A DNA stretch of 55,249 nucleotides from Bacteroidota bacterium (GCA_021793375.1 JAJYSY010000011.1:1-55249), one strand, 5' to 3'; shown: positions 33,658 to 42,513, numbered from the stretch's first letter. The notes: generated from the letters alone by a model not told the origin. Numbers and translations: made by a program.

Positions 33658-34098
33658 ATGAAACAAAAAGATTTATGCATTGCAATGTTTAAAGGAAATC
33701 AGAACTGCGTTTCAGAAATAGGAGAAACTTTAAACAAATTATATAAATCTTCAGAAATTAAAAACTATTCGTGTTTTAATAGATTACTTCGATACTTGAG
33801 AAAAAATAATTTGGCTTATGCTGCTGTGTTGATCAATTTGGATAATACTTCAAAAAGAACCACAAAATATATCCGAAAAATAAGACAAAAAAATCCTGAT
33901 ATTGTCATTTCTGCTTTTAGTGAAAAAGAAGACAGAAAAATAATCAGAGCGTTTTATGTAAATGGAGGAAATATCTTTTTTGTTTCTCCATCAGAAAAAT
34001 CTGACAAAGAAAAAGTGCTCTTAGATTATACAAAAATTATTATTAAAAGTTATATGCTGAACTTTGATAAAGAGTATATGATCTTTCGTTTACATTGA
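33658..34098 (+). CDS. Degenerate response-regulator receiver domain protein
   Basis: A 146-residue stand-alone CheY-like domain. The strand VLINLDN places D62 at the phosphoacceptor position. The DIVISAFS strand supplies the Ser/Thr region, and the YVNGGNIFFVSP segment corresponds to the GA-x-x-YLxKP end. Two changes stand out: the conserved Lys before Pro is Ser (FVSP), and the N-terminal acidic pair is replaced by KGNQ. Phosphorylation chemistry is therefore probably impaired. There is no output domain. It is coupled to the AraC gene upstream and may act as a protein-interaction module for it. Confidence 0.7.
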   Translation: MKQKDLCIAMFKGNQNCVSEIGETLNKLYKSSEIKNYSCFNRLLRYLRKNNLAYAAVLINLDNTSKRTTKYIRKIRQKNPDIVISAFSEKEDRKIIRAFYVNGGNIFFVSPSEKSDKEKVLLDYTKIIIKSYMLNFDKEYMIFRLH

Positions 34099-34316
34099 AA
34101 AAAGTTCCTTTTTTCTCCTTTTTTTAAACTATTATATAAAATTAAAATGAAATTGTATAACAAGAAGAGGATAGATTATTTCTAATTTTGGTGAAAACAA
34201 TTGATTTATTATCAGTGAATTATAAAATTATTTTCATCATAACTATTATTTTATAACTTGAATTCACGCTTCAATAAATCATGACTTTGAATATTAACTA
34301 TAAAAACTAACCCAAA

Positions 34317-35270
34317 ATGAAAACTAAAACTTACTATCAAAACTCAAATCAAATTTTTCCTACAAAAGGAATTAAGAGTAAAAACAAATCCTCTTCCAAA
34401 TCAATAGAAGAAGAATTAAGACTAAAAAAAATAAACCAAGCTGTTGATTTATTGAAATTCGAAAATTTCTGTAGAAAAGAAAAAGCGATAAAAACAATTA
34501 AAGTAAAGCCAACAGATTATATTTTCGGATTTAATTTAGGAGATTCTCTCCGATTTTCTGAAAATGCTAAACTCTTTAAACCACTTTTGAAATACAATTC
34601 TTTTATTTCTTATGGAAAAACGCAAAAGTTAAAATTTAGATTAAAGAAAAATAAAAAATATGAAATTATTTTTCTAAAAGTTGATAATACAATTTTAAAA
34701 GAAATAATCACAAATTGTGAATCCACCAATTTGCAAGATTTTATTAAAATTTCTGCATTGTCTTACACAGCAAGCTTAAATCTTAAAGTGATGGATAGAA
34801 TCCAAAAACTCAAAGAAACCAAAAAAGAATCCCTTTCTGAAATGGAAATTATAGGACATATTTATATATTGGTAAGTTTGATTATCAAACAATATTTGAG
34901 AGAACAAAAACAATCTGAAATAAAAACTTCTTGTTTGCGAAATTGGGAAATGTCTGAACTGAAAAAAATTTCTAAAGAAATCAGAGAAAATCCTGAAAAG
35001 CCTTACACTGTTTCCGGGATTTCTAAAAAAACAGGAGTTAGTATTCCTCGCTTACAAGAAGGATTTAAAGAAATGCATGGTATGACAATCGCTATTTTTA
35101 TCAGAGAAATGAGATTGCAAAAAGCAGAACAACTCATCAGAAAATCTAATTATAATATTTCTGAAATTGTTTATAGTATTGGACTGACCAGTAGAAGTTA
35201 TTTTTCAAGAATTTTTAAAGAAAAATATAATTGTTCTCCTTCTAATTATCAAGAAAAACATGCTTCTTAA
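34317..35270 (+). CDS. AraC-family transcriptional regulator
   Basis: A 317-residue regulator with a clear C-terminal AraC double HTH from about residue 225: VSGISKKTGVSIPRLQEGFK for the first and YNISEIVYSIGLTSRSYFSR for the second. The 200-residue N-terminal part is Lys-rich and matches no sensor domain I know. A weak cupin-like region is possible around 60-120. It is the third regulator-type gene in 2.2 kb, on the same strand as the AraC/pseudo-receiver pair but 218 bases away. Ahead of it the DNA is AT-rich, with no obvious operator. Confidence 0.85.
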   Translation: MKTKTYYQNSNQIFPTKGIKSKNKSSSKSIEEELRLKKINQAVDLLKFENFCRKEKAIKTIKVKPTDYIFGFNLGDSLRFSENAKLFKPLLKYNSFISYGKTQKLKFRLKKNKKYEIIFLKVDNTILKEIITNCESTNLQDFIKISALSYTASLNLKVMDRIQKLKETKKESLSEMEIIGHIYILVSLIIKQYLREQKQSEIKTSCLRNWEMSELKKISKEIRENPEKPYTVSGISKKTGVSIPRLQEGFKEMHGMTIAIFIREMRLQKAEQLIRKSNYNISEIVYSIGLTSRSYFSRIFKEKYNCSPSNYQEKHAS

Positions 35271-35355
35271 TGAATAAGAGTACAAAAGAAGTTTTTTGAG
35301 TTCATTAGTTTTTATTTGCCGCTCTATATTTGATTTTCATGCAAAAAGAAAACTT

Positions 35356-35580
35356 ATGATATCCGATAGCTTTCCTGAAGAAGATAAATTTGATCTCGAT
35401 AAATTAGAACAAAAATGGGATAAAATCTCTATGATTTATAGAAAAGAATATCCTGAACTTAAAGAAGAAGATTTGTCATACAGACAAGGAGAATTTGACT
35501 TGATGACTGATCGAATTGCTAAAAGAACAAATAGAAGCAGAGAAGCTATTTGGCAAGAAATAAGAAATTGGAAATTATAA
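35356..35580 (+). CDS. CsbD-like general stress protein
   Basis: A 74-residue soluble protein with the CsbD-like pattern found in Bacteroidota: W-x-K-I-x-x-x-Y-x-K-x-Y-P-E-L-x-x-x-D-L-x-Y followed by GEFDLMTDRIAKRTNRSREAIWQEI. CsbD-type proteins are stress-induced and of unknown mechanism. The ATG at 35356 is used because an earlier TTG (35296) would add 20 residues that read as leader DNA (FICRSIFDFHAKRK). It follows the AraC gene by 85 bases on the same strand, which fits a stress regulon. Confidence 0.75.
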   Translation: MISDSFPEEDKFDLDKLEQKWDKISMIYRKEYPELKEEDLSYRQGEFDLMTDRIAKRTNRSREAIWQEIRNWKL

Positions 35581-35632
35581 AAAAGCATAAAAATTAACTG
35601 CCCTGAGTTTTATTATTTATTTACATGTGTTT

Positions 35633-35659
35633 TTTGATTAACCCTACCCATTAATCAAA
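35633..35659 (+). promoter_or_regulatory. Perfect 9-bp inverted repeat after the CsbD-like gene
   Basis: TTTGATTAA at 35633-35641 and TTAATCAAA at 35651-35659 flank a C-rich 9-nt centre (CCCTACCCA). It is 53 bases beyond the CsbD-like stop and could be an AT-rich terminator, but it lacks a T-run, so an operator is possible. Confidence 0.4.
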
Positions 35660-35798
35660 TTTGATAAGGTTTTTAAGCAATTGATGTCTTACGCTAACAT
35701 CTATCAAAAACCCTGACTTCATGAATCGCAAAACCACAAAATAAAAATAAAGCTTTGGGCATTTTTTTATTTAATTTTAAAACTTTCTTTAAAAACTC

Positions 35799-35806
35799 TA
35801 CATTTG
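35799..35806 (+). promoter_or_regulatory. Candidate -7 box of the GNAT-like gene
   Basis: TACATTTG matches TAnnTTTG exactly, 52 bases before the ATG at 35859. There is no clear TTG at the -33 spacing. Confidence 0.4.
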
Positions 35807-35858
35807 TATCCGAAAAATCATAAACTGGTGAAAACCATTTTGTAAAGCCAAGGATTAC

Positions 35859-37010
35859 ATGAAGATTAAAGAAGTTGTTTCTTCTAAAGAAAAACGAGAA
35901 TTTTTAGCATTACCCAAAAAAATCTATAAGAATTATCCTAATTGGATTCAACCTTTGGATAAAGATATTGAAGCGGTTTTTGACCCCAAAACAAATCGTG
36001 CTTTTAGACAAGGAAAATGCAAAAGATGGTTGTTGTATAATGATAAAAATGAATGCATTGGAAGAGTAGCTACTTTTGTCAATAAAAAATACAAACAAGA
36101 ACAGCCCACCGGTGGAATTGGTTTTTTTGAAATTATTGAAGATAAAAAAGCAGCATTTTTTCTTTTAGATCATTGTAAAAACTGGTTAGAAAAAGAAGGA
36201 ATGGAAGCAATGGATGGTCCGATAAATTTTGGTGAAAGAGATCAATGGTGGGGATTGTTGACCAAAGGTTATCATGAGCCGCTTTACAGAATGAATTACA
36301 ATCCGCCTTATTATGTAAATTTCTTTGAAGAATATGGTTTTCAAGTTTATTTTAATCAGCTTTGTTTTGGAATGGATGTAAAAATGAAGTTTAGAGATAA
36401 ATTTCATGAAAGACATCAAGAAATTTCTAAAAATCCGGATATAAGTGCTGATAATGTAAAAAAGAAAAACTTAAAAAAATACGCTAAAGATTTTGCGTAT
36501 ATCTACAACAAAGCTTGGGCACAACACGGAAAAGGAAAAACCATGGATGAAAGAATTGCCATCAAGCTTTTTGAAACTATGAAACCGGTGTTGGATGAAA
36601 ATATTGCTTGGATGGTTTATGAAAAAGAGGAGCCTGTGGCTTGTTGGATAAATCTTCCGGATTTGAACTTCTACTTTAAAAAGCTCAATGGGAAATTTGG
36701 ACTTTTTCATAAATTGAAATTTTTATGGTTAAAAAAAACTACTACTTGTCCGCGATTTACAGGAATTGTTTTTGGAGTAATTCCCAAATGGCAAAAATCC
36801 GGTTTGGATTATTATATGATTGTAGAAGCCACAAAAACTTTTGTGCCCACCACCGGATATAAAAAATATGAAATGCAGTGGATAGGAGATTTCAATCCAA
36901 AAATGGTCAATATTGCTCGTTCATTAGATGCAGAAGTTACCAGAGAATTAGCAACTTATCGTTATTTATTTGACAGAGAAAAAGAGTTTAAAAGACATCC
37001 TGTGGTGTAA
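35859..37010 (+). CDS. GNAT-superfamily-like protein
   Basis: A 383-residue cytoplasmic protein that I take for a double-GNAT-fold (YghO-like) protein of Bacteroidota. N-terminal residues 10-60 contain the pattern FLALPKKIYKNYPNWIQPL and the IGRVATFVN strand. FGERDQWWGLL and YNPPYYVNFFEEYGF, which are strongly conserved in relatives as I remember them, lie around residues 120-160, and a second half with FTGIVFGVIPKWQKSGLDYY carries the acetyl-CoA-loop-like segment. The substrate is unknown. It precedes the rRNA methyltransferase gene on the same strand by 81 bases, but that gene has its own -7 box. Confidence 0.72.
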   Translation: MKIKEVVSSKEKREFLALPKKIYKNYPNWIQPLDKDIEAVFDPKTNRAFRQGKCKRWLLYNDKNECIGRVATFVNKKYKQEQPTGGIGFFEIIEDKKAAFFLLDHCKNWLEKEGMEAMDGPINFGERDQWWGLLTKGYHEPLYRMNYNPPYYVNFFEEYGFQVYFNQLCFGMDVKMKFRDKFHERHQEISKNPDISADNVKKKNLKKYAKDFAYIYNKAWAQHGKGKTMDERIAIKLFETMKPVLDENIAWMVYEKEEPVACWINLPDLNFYFKKLNGKFGLFHKLKFLWLKKTTTCPRFTGIVFGVIPKWQKSGLDYYMIVEATKTFVPTTGYKKYEMQWIGDFNPKMVNIARSLDAEVTRELATYRYLFDREKEFKRHPVV

Positions 37011-37066
37011 AATCTTTTTTATAGGTTAGATTATCGTTAATAATAGGCAAGGCTAAAGATTAATTG

Positions 37067-37074
37067 TAATTTTG
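37067..37074 (+). promoter_or_regulatory. Candidate -7 box of the RlmI-type gene
   Basis: TAATTTTG, a perfect TAnnTTTG match, 18 bases before the ATG at 37092. No -33 TTG was found at the normal distance. Confidence 0.45.
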
Positions 37075-37091
37075 CAGACAGTTATAAAAAT

Positions 37092-38285
37092 ATGGATCAA
37101 CCAAAAACACTTGCTGTAAAACTCAAAACTGCAGCAGAAAAAGCAGTAAAACAATCTCATCCTTGGGTTTTTTCCAAAGGAATTATAAAAACTAATAAAA
37201 AGGGAAAAGCCGGAGACATTTGTATTCTATTTGACAGAAATACCAACAAAGTTTTTGCCATAGGTCTTTATGATCCGAAATCTCCGATTCGAATAAAAGT
37301 TATTCATCACGGCGGACCTCAAAAAATAAATGCGGAATTTTTCCATCAAAAACTTCAACAAGCGTTTGAAATTAGAAAACCACTTTTAGCAAAAAATACG
37401 AATGCTTATCGATTGGTTTTTGGAGAAAACGATGGTTTTCCGGGATTGATAGCTGATGTTTATAATTCCACAGCAGTTGTAAAATTATATGCTGAAATTT
37501 GGTTGCCTTACTTAAAAGAAATCGTAAAATCTATAACTGAAATAACCGGAGTTGAAAGTGTAGTTTTAAGATTAAGCAGACTTTTACAAAATACTGATTT
37601 CCCTTTAAAAGAAGGGGAAGTTTTATATGGAAAATTAGAAACCCCCGAAATTCATTTTAAAGAATATGGAGTGAATTTTAAAACCGATGTAATTTTAGGA
37701 CATAAAACCGGATTTTTCTTAGATCATAGAGATAATCGCAGAAGGGTGAGATATAATGCAAAAAATAAAACAGTTTTAGATGTTTTTTCTTATTCCGGTG
37801 GATTTTCTGTTCATGCCTTAGCAGGAGGAGCAAAGGAAGTAACCAGTGTAGATTTCAGCAAACAAGCTTTGGAGTTTGCCAAAGAAAACGCCAAATTAAA
37901 TGACATTTCAGGAGAACATAAAACCTTGTCCGGCGATGCTTTTGTGATTTTAAAAGAATTGATAAAACAACAAAAACAATTTGATATTGTAATTATAGAC
38001 CCGCCGTCTTTTGCCAAGCGAAAAAGTGAAATTGAAATCGCTCAAAAGAAATATGCTGAATTAGCTTTATTGGGTGCAAAACTCACCAAAAAGGGAGGGT
38101 TATTATTATTAGCTTCTTGTTCTTCCAGAGTAAAAGCTGATGTTTTTTCTACTATACATAAAGATGAATTTAGAAAAGCAGGAGTGCGTTTCACTTTAGA
38201 GGATTTTACACAACATGATATAGATCACCCTATAAAGTTTAAAGAAGGCGCTTATTTGAAATCTGCTTATTACAGAATTCATTGA
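37092..38285 (+). CDS. rlmI: RlmI-type 23S rRNA (cytosine-C5) methyltransferase
   Basis: A cytoplasmic SAM-dependent RNA methyltransferase of 397 residues. An N-terminal PUA domain (about 1-80) is followed by an EEHEE-like linker domain. The Rossmann domain carries DVFSYSGGFSVHALAGGA (SAM motif I), SVDFSKQAL, and the catalytic IIDPPSFAK motif near residue 305, with SCSS downstream. In E. coli, RlmI methylates C1962 of 23S rRNA; the same role is likely here but not proven. The stop overlaps the convergent gene by seven bases. Confidence 0.87.
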   Translation: MDQPKTLAVKLKTAAEKAVKQSHPWVFSKGIIKTNKKGKAGDICILFDRNTNKVFAIGLYDPKSPIRIKVIHHGGPQKINAEFFHQKLQQAFEIRKPLLAKNTNAYRLVFGENDGFPGLIADVYNSTAVVKLYAEIWLPYLKEIVKSITEITGVESVVLRLSRLLQNTDFPLKEGEVLYGKLETPEIHFKEYGVNFKTDVILGHKTGFFLDHRDNRRRVRYNAKNKTVLDVFSYSGGFSVHALAGGAKEVTSVDFSKQALEFAKENAKLNDISGEHKTLSGDAFVILKELIKQQKQFDIVIIDPPSFAKRKSEIEIAQKKYAELALLGAKLTKKGGLLLLASCSSRVKADVFSTIHKDEFRKAGVRFTLEDFTQHDIDHPIKFKEGAYLKSAYYRIH

Positions 38286-38830
38286 TTTTTCTTCTTTTTT
38301 TTGTTGATATTAAAAATACCACTTAAAATTTTTCGACTTTGTTCTAAGGCAACACCATAAACTAAATGAGATCCCAATTGCCAAACCCACCAAGATTTTG
38401 GCATTTTTCTTACTTTGTTTTGCCAACTTGAATTCGGGAGAATAACACCTTGCGTTAACCCCCAAATAAAAGCTCCGGCTGCAGCTCCGTTGTCTTTTCT
38501 TAAGATTTTAATCGGATTGGCTGCGCTGACATACATTACGCCAATTCCTGCTCCGGCAGTATAATACATGCATTTCATGGCTTTTATTTTTGCTTTTCTG
38601 CTCAAAGGTTTTCCGGTGACTTCTTCATAAACAGAATTGGCCAAAACAGCAGAAGGCATATTTTCAGGTTGTCTTTTAATATCTGCTCCCTCTAAGCTTA
38701 ATTGATCAGCTCTTGGAGGAAAAATTTTTTCTCCAATTTCTTGTAGTTGAGGTTCTGCTTTAGATTTTATCCAAGAAGCGGCTAATCCGGCGGCAACTCC
38801 TATAAGTATATTTTTGGTTAGCTTATTCAT
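38279..38830 (-). CDS. DUF1440-like (YagU-type) membrane protein
   Basis: A 183-residue protein with an N-terminal hydrophobic segment (ILIGVAAGLAASWI), a middle TAGAGIGVMYVSA segment and a later GAAAGAFIWGLTQGVILP segment, plus a very basic tail (NINKKKKKNQ). The arrangement resembles YagU/DUF1440, a family of inner-membrane proteins linked to acid resistance in E. coli. The match is by pattern. It is convergent with the rRNA methyltransferase, overlapping its end by seven bases, and so has little room for a terminator. Confidence 0.65.
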   Translation of the reverse strand: MNKLTKNILIGVAAGLAASWIKSKAEPQLQEIGEKIFPPRADQLSLEGADIKRQPENMPSAVLANSVYEEVTGKPLSRKAKIKAMKCMYYTAGAGIGVMYVSAANPIKILRKDNGAAAGAFIWGLTQGVILPNSSWQNKVRKMPKSWWVWQLGSHLVYGVALEQSRKILSGIFNINKKKKKNQ

Positions 38831-38930
38831 AAAAAGAAATTTCTTCAGTTTGACAATCAGCTTAAATTTAAGGAAAATAAGTGATAGATTTTGTCTTTTT
38901 ATGAAAATTTCACTTTAAAGTAAAAAAGAA

Positions 38931-40094
38931 TTAATTGTTTAGTTGAAGTGTAGATTTTTTCATTTTTAAGAAAGTATAAGCTAAAGAAGCACCTATAAAA
39001 GCCATTCCAACTCCTACTAAAACCGGAGTGTCATAAGTAAATCCTAAAGTGATAGGAATTCCACCTAAATAAGCTCCTAAAGTATTTCCGATATTAAAGC
39101 AAGCTTGCCCGGCAGAAGCCGCAAAGGTTTCTGCTCCTTTTGCATCTCTAATCAGCATCATTTGAATAGGAGTTCCACAGGTGAAAGAAATCACTCCGGT
39201 AACAAAAGCCATAACATAAGCCATGCTTTCTGAAGAAGCAGTGAAATGTACCACTAACAAGCAAACTGCCATAGCCGAAAAACTAAAAATCGTGGCTTTG
39301 TTAGGATTCATAATATCTGCTAATCTTCCTCCGATTAAATTTCCGATAACCATACCCAAACCGACTAAAAACATAATGATGGGAACATTATGAGAAGGTA
39401 CTCCGGAAACATTGGTAACCAAAGGAGCGATGTAAGAAATCCAAGCGAAAAGTCCTCCGGTTCCTACAGAAATTAAGACAACTAAAAGCCAAGCTGTTTT
39501 TTTCTTAAAATAATTGAGTTGTTTAATTAATTTTCCGTTGGTGTTTTGCTGTAAATCCGGCATCCAAAAGAATAAACTTGCAAAAGTGATTAAACCCAAA
39601 AAAGCGATAAGTATATAAGTGATTCTCCATGAAAAATGTTGACCAATATAAGTTCCTATGGGTACGCCGATTAAATTAGCTAAAGTTAATCCTGCAAACA
39701 TCATAGAAACTGCTTGTGCTTCTCTTCCTTGTTTGGCTAATCTTGTAGCAACAACAGATCCTACGCCAAAAAATGCACCATGAGGTAATCCGGAAGCAAA
39801 ACGGGTTAAGCTCAATAAAGAAAAAGAAGGAGCAAAAGCAAATAAGCCATTAAAAATCACAAAAATCAACATTAAAACCATCAACACTCTTTTTGGGGGA
39901 TATTTTCCTGAAATCAAAACTAAGGTTGGTGCGCCCACCACAACTCCCAAAGCATAAAGCGCAATTAGATGAGCAGCTTTAGGAATTTCTACTCCTAAAT
40001 CATTTGCAAGATCAGGAAGAATTCCCATCATAGTAAATTCTGTCATTCCAATTGCCAATCCGCCTAAAGCTAAAGCTAATAATCCTTTCTTCAT
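38931..40094 (-). CDS. MFS transporter (AraJ-like drug/sugar efflux)
   Basis: A 387-residue major facilitator protein with 12 predicted membrane helices. Early residues show the AraJ/DHA1-12 pattern (GLAIGMTEFTMMGILPDLANDL), the loop 2-3 motif is present as GKYPPKRVLM, and motif C-like glycine runs lie in TM5 (GLTLANLIGVPIGTYIG). DHA1 members export drugs, arabinose or purine analogues; the substrate is not predictable. The ATG at 40094 is chosen over a TTG at 40100. It shares no transcript with the neighbours; a strong terminator lies upstream at 40181. Confidence 0.87.
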   Translation of the reverse strand: MKKGLLALALGGLAIGMTEFTMMGILPDLANDLGVEIPKAAHLIALYALGVVVGAPTLVLISGKYPPKRVLMVLMLIFVIFNGLFAFAPSFSLLSLTRFASGLPHGAFFGVGSVVATRLAKQGREAQAVSMMFAGLTLANLIGVPIGTYIGQHFSWRITYILIAFLGLITFASLFFWMPDLQQNTNGKLIKQLNYFKKKTAWLLVVLISVGTGGLFAWISYIAPLVTNVSGVPSHNVPIIMFLVGLGMVIGNLIGGRLADIMNPNKATIFSFSAMAVCLLVVHFTASSESMAYVMAFVTGVISFTCGTPIQMMLIRDAKGAETFAASAGQACFNIGNTLGAYLGGIPITLGFTYDTPVLVGVGMAFIGASLAYTFLKMKKSTLQLNN

Positions 40095-40180
40095 TTTCAA
40101 AAATTAAGACTGCAAAGCTCGAAGAAACTAAATCAATAACAAGTTGGATTAAGAAAATATTTGGGAATAACTCAAATAAA

Positions 40181-40215
40181 AAAATCACTTGAATTTTTAA
40201 AACTCAAGTGATTTT
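40181..40215 (-). terminator. Terminator downstream of the S46 peptidase gene
   Basis: AAAATCACTTGA at 40181-40192 pairs perfectly with TCAAGTGATTTT at 40204-40215 around an 11-nt loop. A-rich and T-rich flanks make it work in both directions, mainly ending the peptidase transcript on the minus strand. Confidence 0.9.
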
Positions 40216-40238
40216 ATTTTTATTAAAATATAAACTAT

Positions 40239-42401
40239 TTACTCGATGATTTCCATTTCATCTAATAAATAACTTGCGTCTGCATATTTATCAATTACAA
40301 ATAAAATATATCTGGCATCCACCATAATGTTTCTACAAATTTCAGGATCATAATTTAAATCACTCATTGTTCCTTCCCAAACTCTGTCAAAGTTTAAACC
40401 GACTAAATTTCCATCTTTATCTAAAGCCGGACTTCCTGAGTTTCCACCTGTGGTGTGATTTGTAGCGATAAAGTTTACCGGTAATTTTGCATTTTTTCTT
40501 TTGCCAACTCCATATTTACCATATTTCTTTTTCTTTTCTAACTTTAATAATTTCTCCGGCATATCAAATTCATAATCTCCCGGGATGTATTTATCTAAAG
40601 TTTCGTCTAAATAGGTGATGGGCTCATATCTTTCTTCTCTGTCTTCAGGTTGATATCCATCAACTTTTCCATAAGTTACACGTAAAGTAGAATTTGCGTC
40701 AGGGAAGAATTTTTTCTCCGGAAAAACTTCTAACTGCGCTTTCATATATGTTCTTTGCAATTGAGAAAGTTGATTCTGGATTTCTAAATATTTCGGAGAA
40801 ACTTTTTCTTCATAAGCATCGCGAATTTTTCCTATTTCTTGGATAATCGGATCTGATTTTAAAGTTTCAATTAAAAAATCAGTGTTTTCAAATGCTTTTT
40901 CTACTTTTTCAATAGAGCCGATTTTATCGGATTCTTTTTTCCCGGTGATAAAAGAATTTTTAAAGCTTTCAGCAGAGATTTTTATTTCTTCATTCGGTAA
41001 AAATTCTTTTGGAACATCAGATTTATATAAATCGATTAAAGCCAAAGAAACTTCTTCATCTAAATCAGCGTCATAATTTTTATAAAGTCCTTTTAGATAA
41101 TTTACCAAACGATTTTTGTAATTTTCTACTTCAGATTTATCTTTATTATCATCATAAACATCTATAAGATTGTTTAAGAGCAGTGCAACTCTAAAAGTTT
41201 CTGAGTTTCTATAAATTGCTTCATCAAAATAGATTTCAGCTAATTGAAATTCTTCATTTGCTTTATATAATTCATCAAATTCAGTAAGAATTTTTCCATA
41301 TTTTTCTTTTAGATTTTCATCTTTTGCAATTCTGGATAAAAATTCTTCTTCGTATTGTTTTCGTTTTTCTACAGCATTAGATTTTTTTAATCCTAAGCTT
41401 TCTCCGCTCCATTTTTTGTGGTAGTTAGAAATTCCGGCATATTTTGAAGCGTATTTAATTCGAGTTTCATCATCTTTTCTCATTTTAGAATCCAAGATTT
41501 TTAAAGCTACATCTCTGATTCCGATTCTTGCCGGATTGGTGACTTTTAAGATTTGATCTAAAGCAGAAGCCGGTAAATATTCATCTGTTGTTCCCGGAAA
41601 ACCAAATACAAAAGTAAAGTCATCTTGAGCTACGCCTTTAATAGAAATGGGTAAAAAGTGTTTTGGCGTGTAAGGAATATTATCTTCAGCATATTCTGCA
41701 GGTTTATTGTCTTTATCTGCATAAATTCTGAACAAAGCAAAATCTCCTACGTGTCTTGGCCAAGACCAATTGTCTGTGTCTGCTCCAAACTTTCCGATAG
41801 AAGAAGGAGGCGCACCAACTAATCTGACATCTTTATAGGTTTCGGTGATAAATAAATAATATTTATTTCCTTTATAAAAAGCTCTGGTGAAAACATCTTG
41901 ATAAGCTTCTTTTACAATGTTTTTCTCGATGAGTTCTATATTAGCTTTGATGAATTCTTGACGTTTTTCTTCGTCTAAATCATCAGAAATTCCTTGTAAA
42001 GCTTTGTCTGTTATCTCTTGGATATCCACAATAAAAGTTGCGGTTAATCCTTTGTTGGGCAATTCTTCATCATAATTTTTTGCCCAAAAACCATCTTTTA
42101 AATAATCGTTTTCCACACTGGAATGCGATTGGATTTGTCCATATCCACAATGATGATTGGTCAACAATAAACCATTTGGTGAAATTACTTCAGAAGTACA
42201 TCCACCTCCAAAATGGGCAATGGCATCTTTAATGCTTGCTGCATTAGGATCAAAAATATCTTTAGCAGAAATTTCCATTCCCATTTTTTTCATTTCCGGT
42301 TCATTTAATTCTGTGGGAATCCACATTCCACCGGCTTCTTGAGCTTGCATAAAAAACGTGCTCAACAACGCAAAAAGAAATAATAAACTGAATTTTCTCA
42401 T
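40239..42401 (-). CDS. S46 dipeptidyl peptidase, DPP11 type (Asp/Glu-specific)
   Basis: A periplasmic exopeptidase of 720 residues that releases dipeptides from peptide N-termini, a main route of amino acid uptake in Bacteroidota. A signal peptide ends FMQAQ near residue 21. The chymotrypsin-type triad is visible: His near 84 in TNHHCG, an Asp in HVGDFALFRIY, and S655 in GGNSGSP. Eighteen residues after the serine, R673 (LNFDRVW) occupies the position reported to separate DPP11 (Arg, acidic P1) from DPP7 (Gly, hydrophobic P1). The specificity is therefore probably for Asp or Glu. It has a near-consensus promoter. Confidence 0.93.
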   Translation of the reverse strand: MRKFSLLFLFALLSTFFMQAQEAGGMWIPTELNEPEMKKMGMEISAKDIFDPNAASIKDAIAHFGGGCTSEVISPNGLLLTNHHCGYGQIQSHSSVENDYLKDGFWAKNYDEELPNKGLTATFIVDIQEITDKALQGISDDLDEEKRQEFIKANIELIEKNIVKEAYQDVFTRAFYKGNKYYLFITETYKDVRLVGAPPSSIGKFGADTDNWSWPRHVGDFALFRIYADKDNKPAEYAEDNIPYTPKHFLPISIKGVAQDDFTFVFGFPGTTDEYLPASALDQILKVTNPARIGIRDVALKILDSKMRKDDETRIKYASKYAGISNYHKKWSGESLGLKKSNAVEKRKQYEEEFLSRIAKDENLKEKYGKILTEFDELYKANEEFQLAEIYFDEAIYRNSETFRVALLLNNLIDVYDDNKDKSEVENYKNRLVNYLKGLYKNYDADLDEEVSLALIDLYKSDVPKEFLPNEEIKISAESFKNSFITGKKESDKIGSIEKVEKAFENTDFLIETLKSDPIIQEIGKIRDAYEEKVSPKYLEIQNQLSQLQRTYMKAQLEVFPEKKFFPDANSTLRVTYGKVDGYQPEDREERYEPITYLDETLDKYIPGDYEFDMPEKLLKLEKKKKYGKYGVGKRKNAKLPVNFIATNHTTGGNSGSPALDKDGNLVGLNFDRVWEGTMSDLNYDPEICRNIMVDARYILFVIDKYADASYLLDEMEIIE

Positions 42402-42417
42402 TTTTATATATTTTCTC

Positions 42418-42447
42418 CAAATCTACGCAAAAAGCATGGAAGAACAA
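42418..42447 (-). promoter_or_regulatory. Consensus promoter of the S46 peptidase gene
   Basis: On the minus strand TTG (42447-42445), a 19-bp spacer and TAGATTTG (42425-42418) match the Bacteroidota primary-sigma consensus in both elements and spacing. The ATG is 17 bases downstream of the -7 box, giving a very short leader. Confidence 0.65.
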
Positions 42448-42461
42448 TTATAGATTCTTGT

Positions 42462-42492
42462 TTGAAGAGAAGCTTTAAAAACATTATTTTTA
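42462..42492 (+). promoter_or_regulatory. Candidate promoter of the methyltransferase gene
   Basis: TTG at 42462-42464, a 20-bp spacer and TATTTTTA at 42485-42492, one mismatch from TAnnTTTG. It is divergent from, and only 14 bases away from, the peptidase promoter. Confidence 0.45.
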
Positions 42493-42513
42493 GAGTTTAT
42501 AAATTATTTTTTG

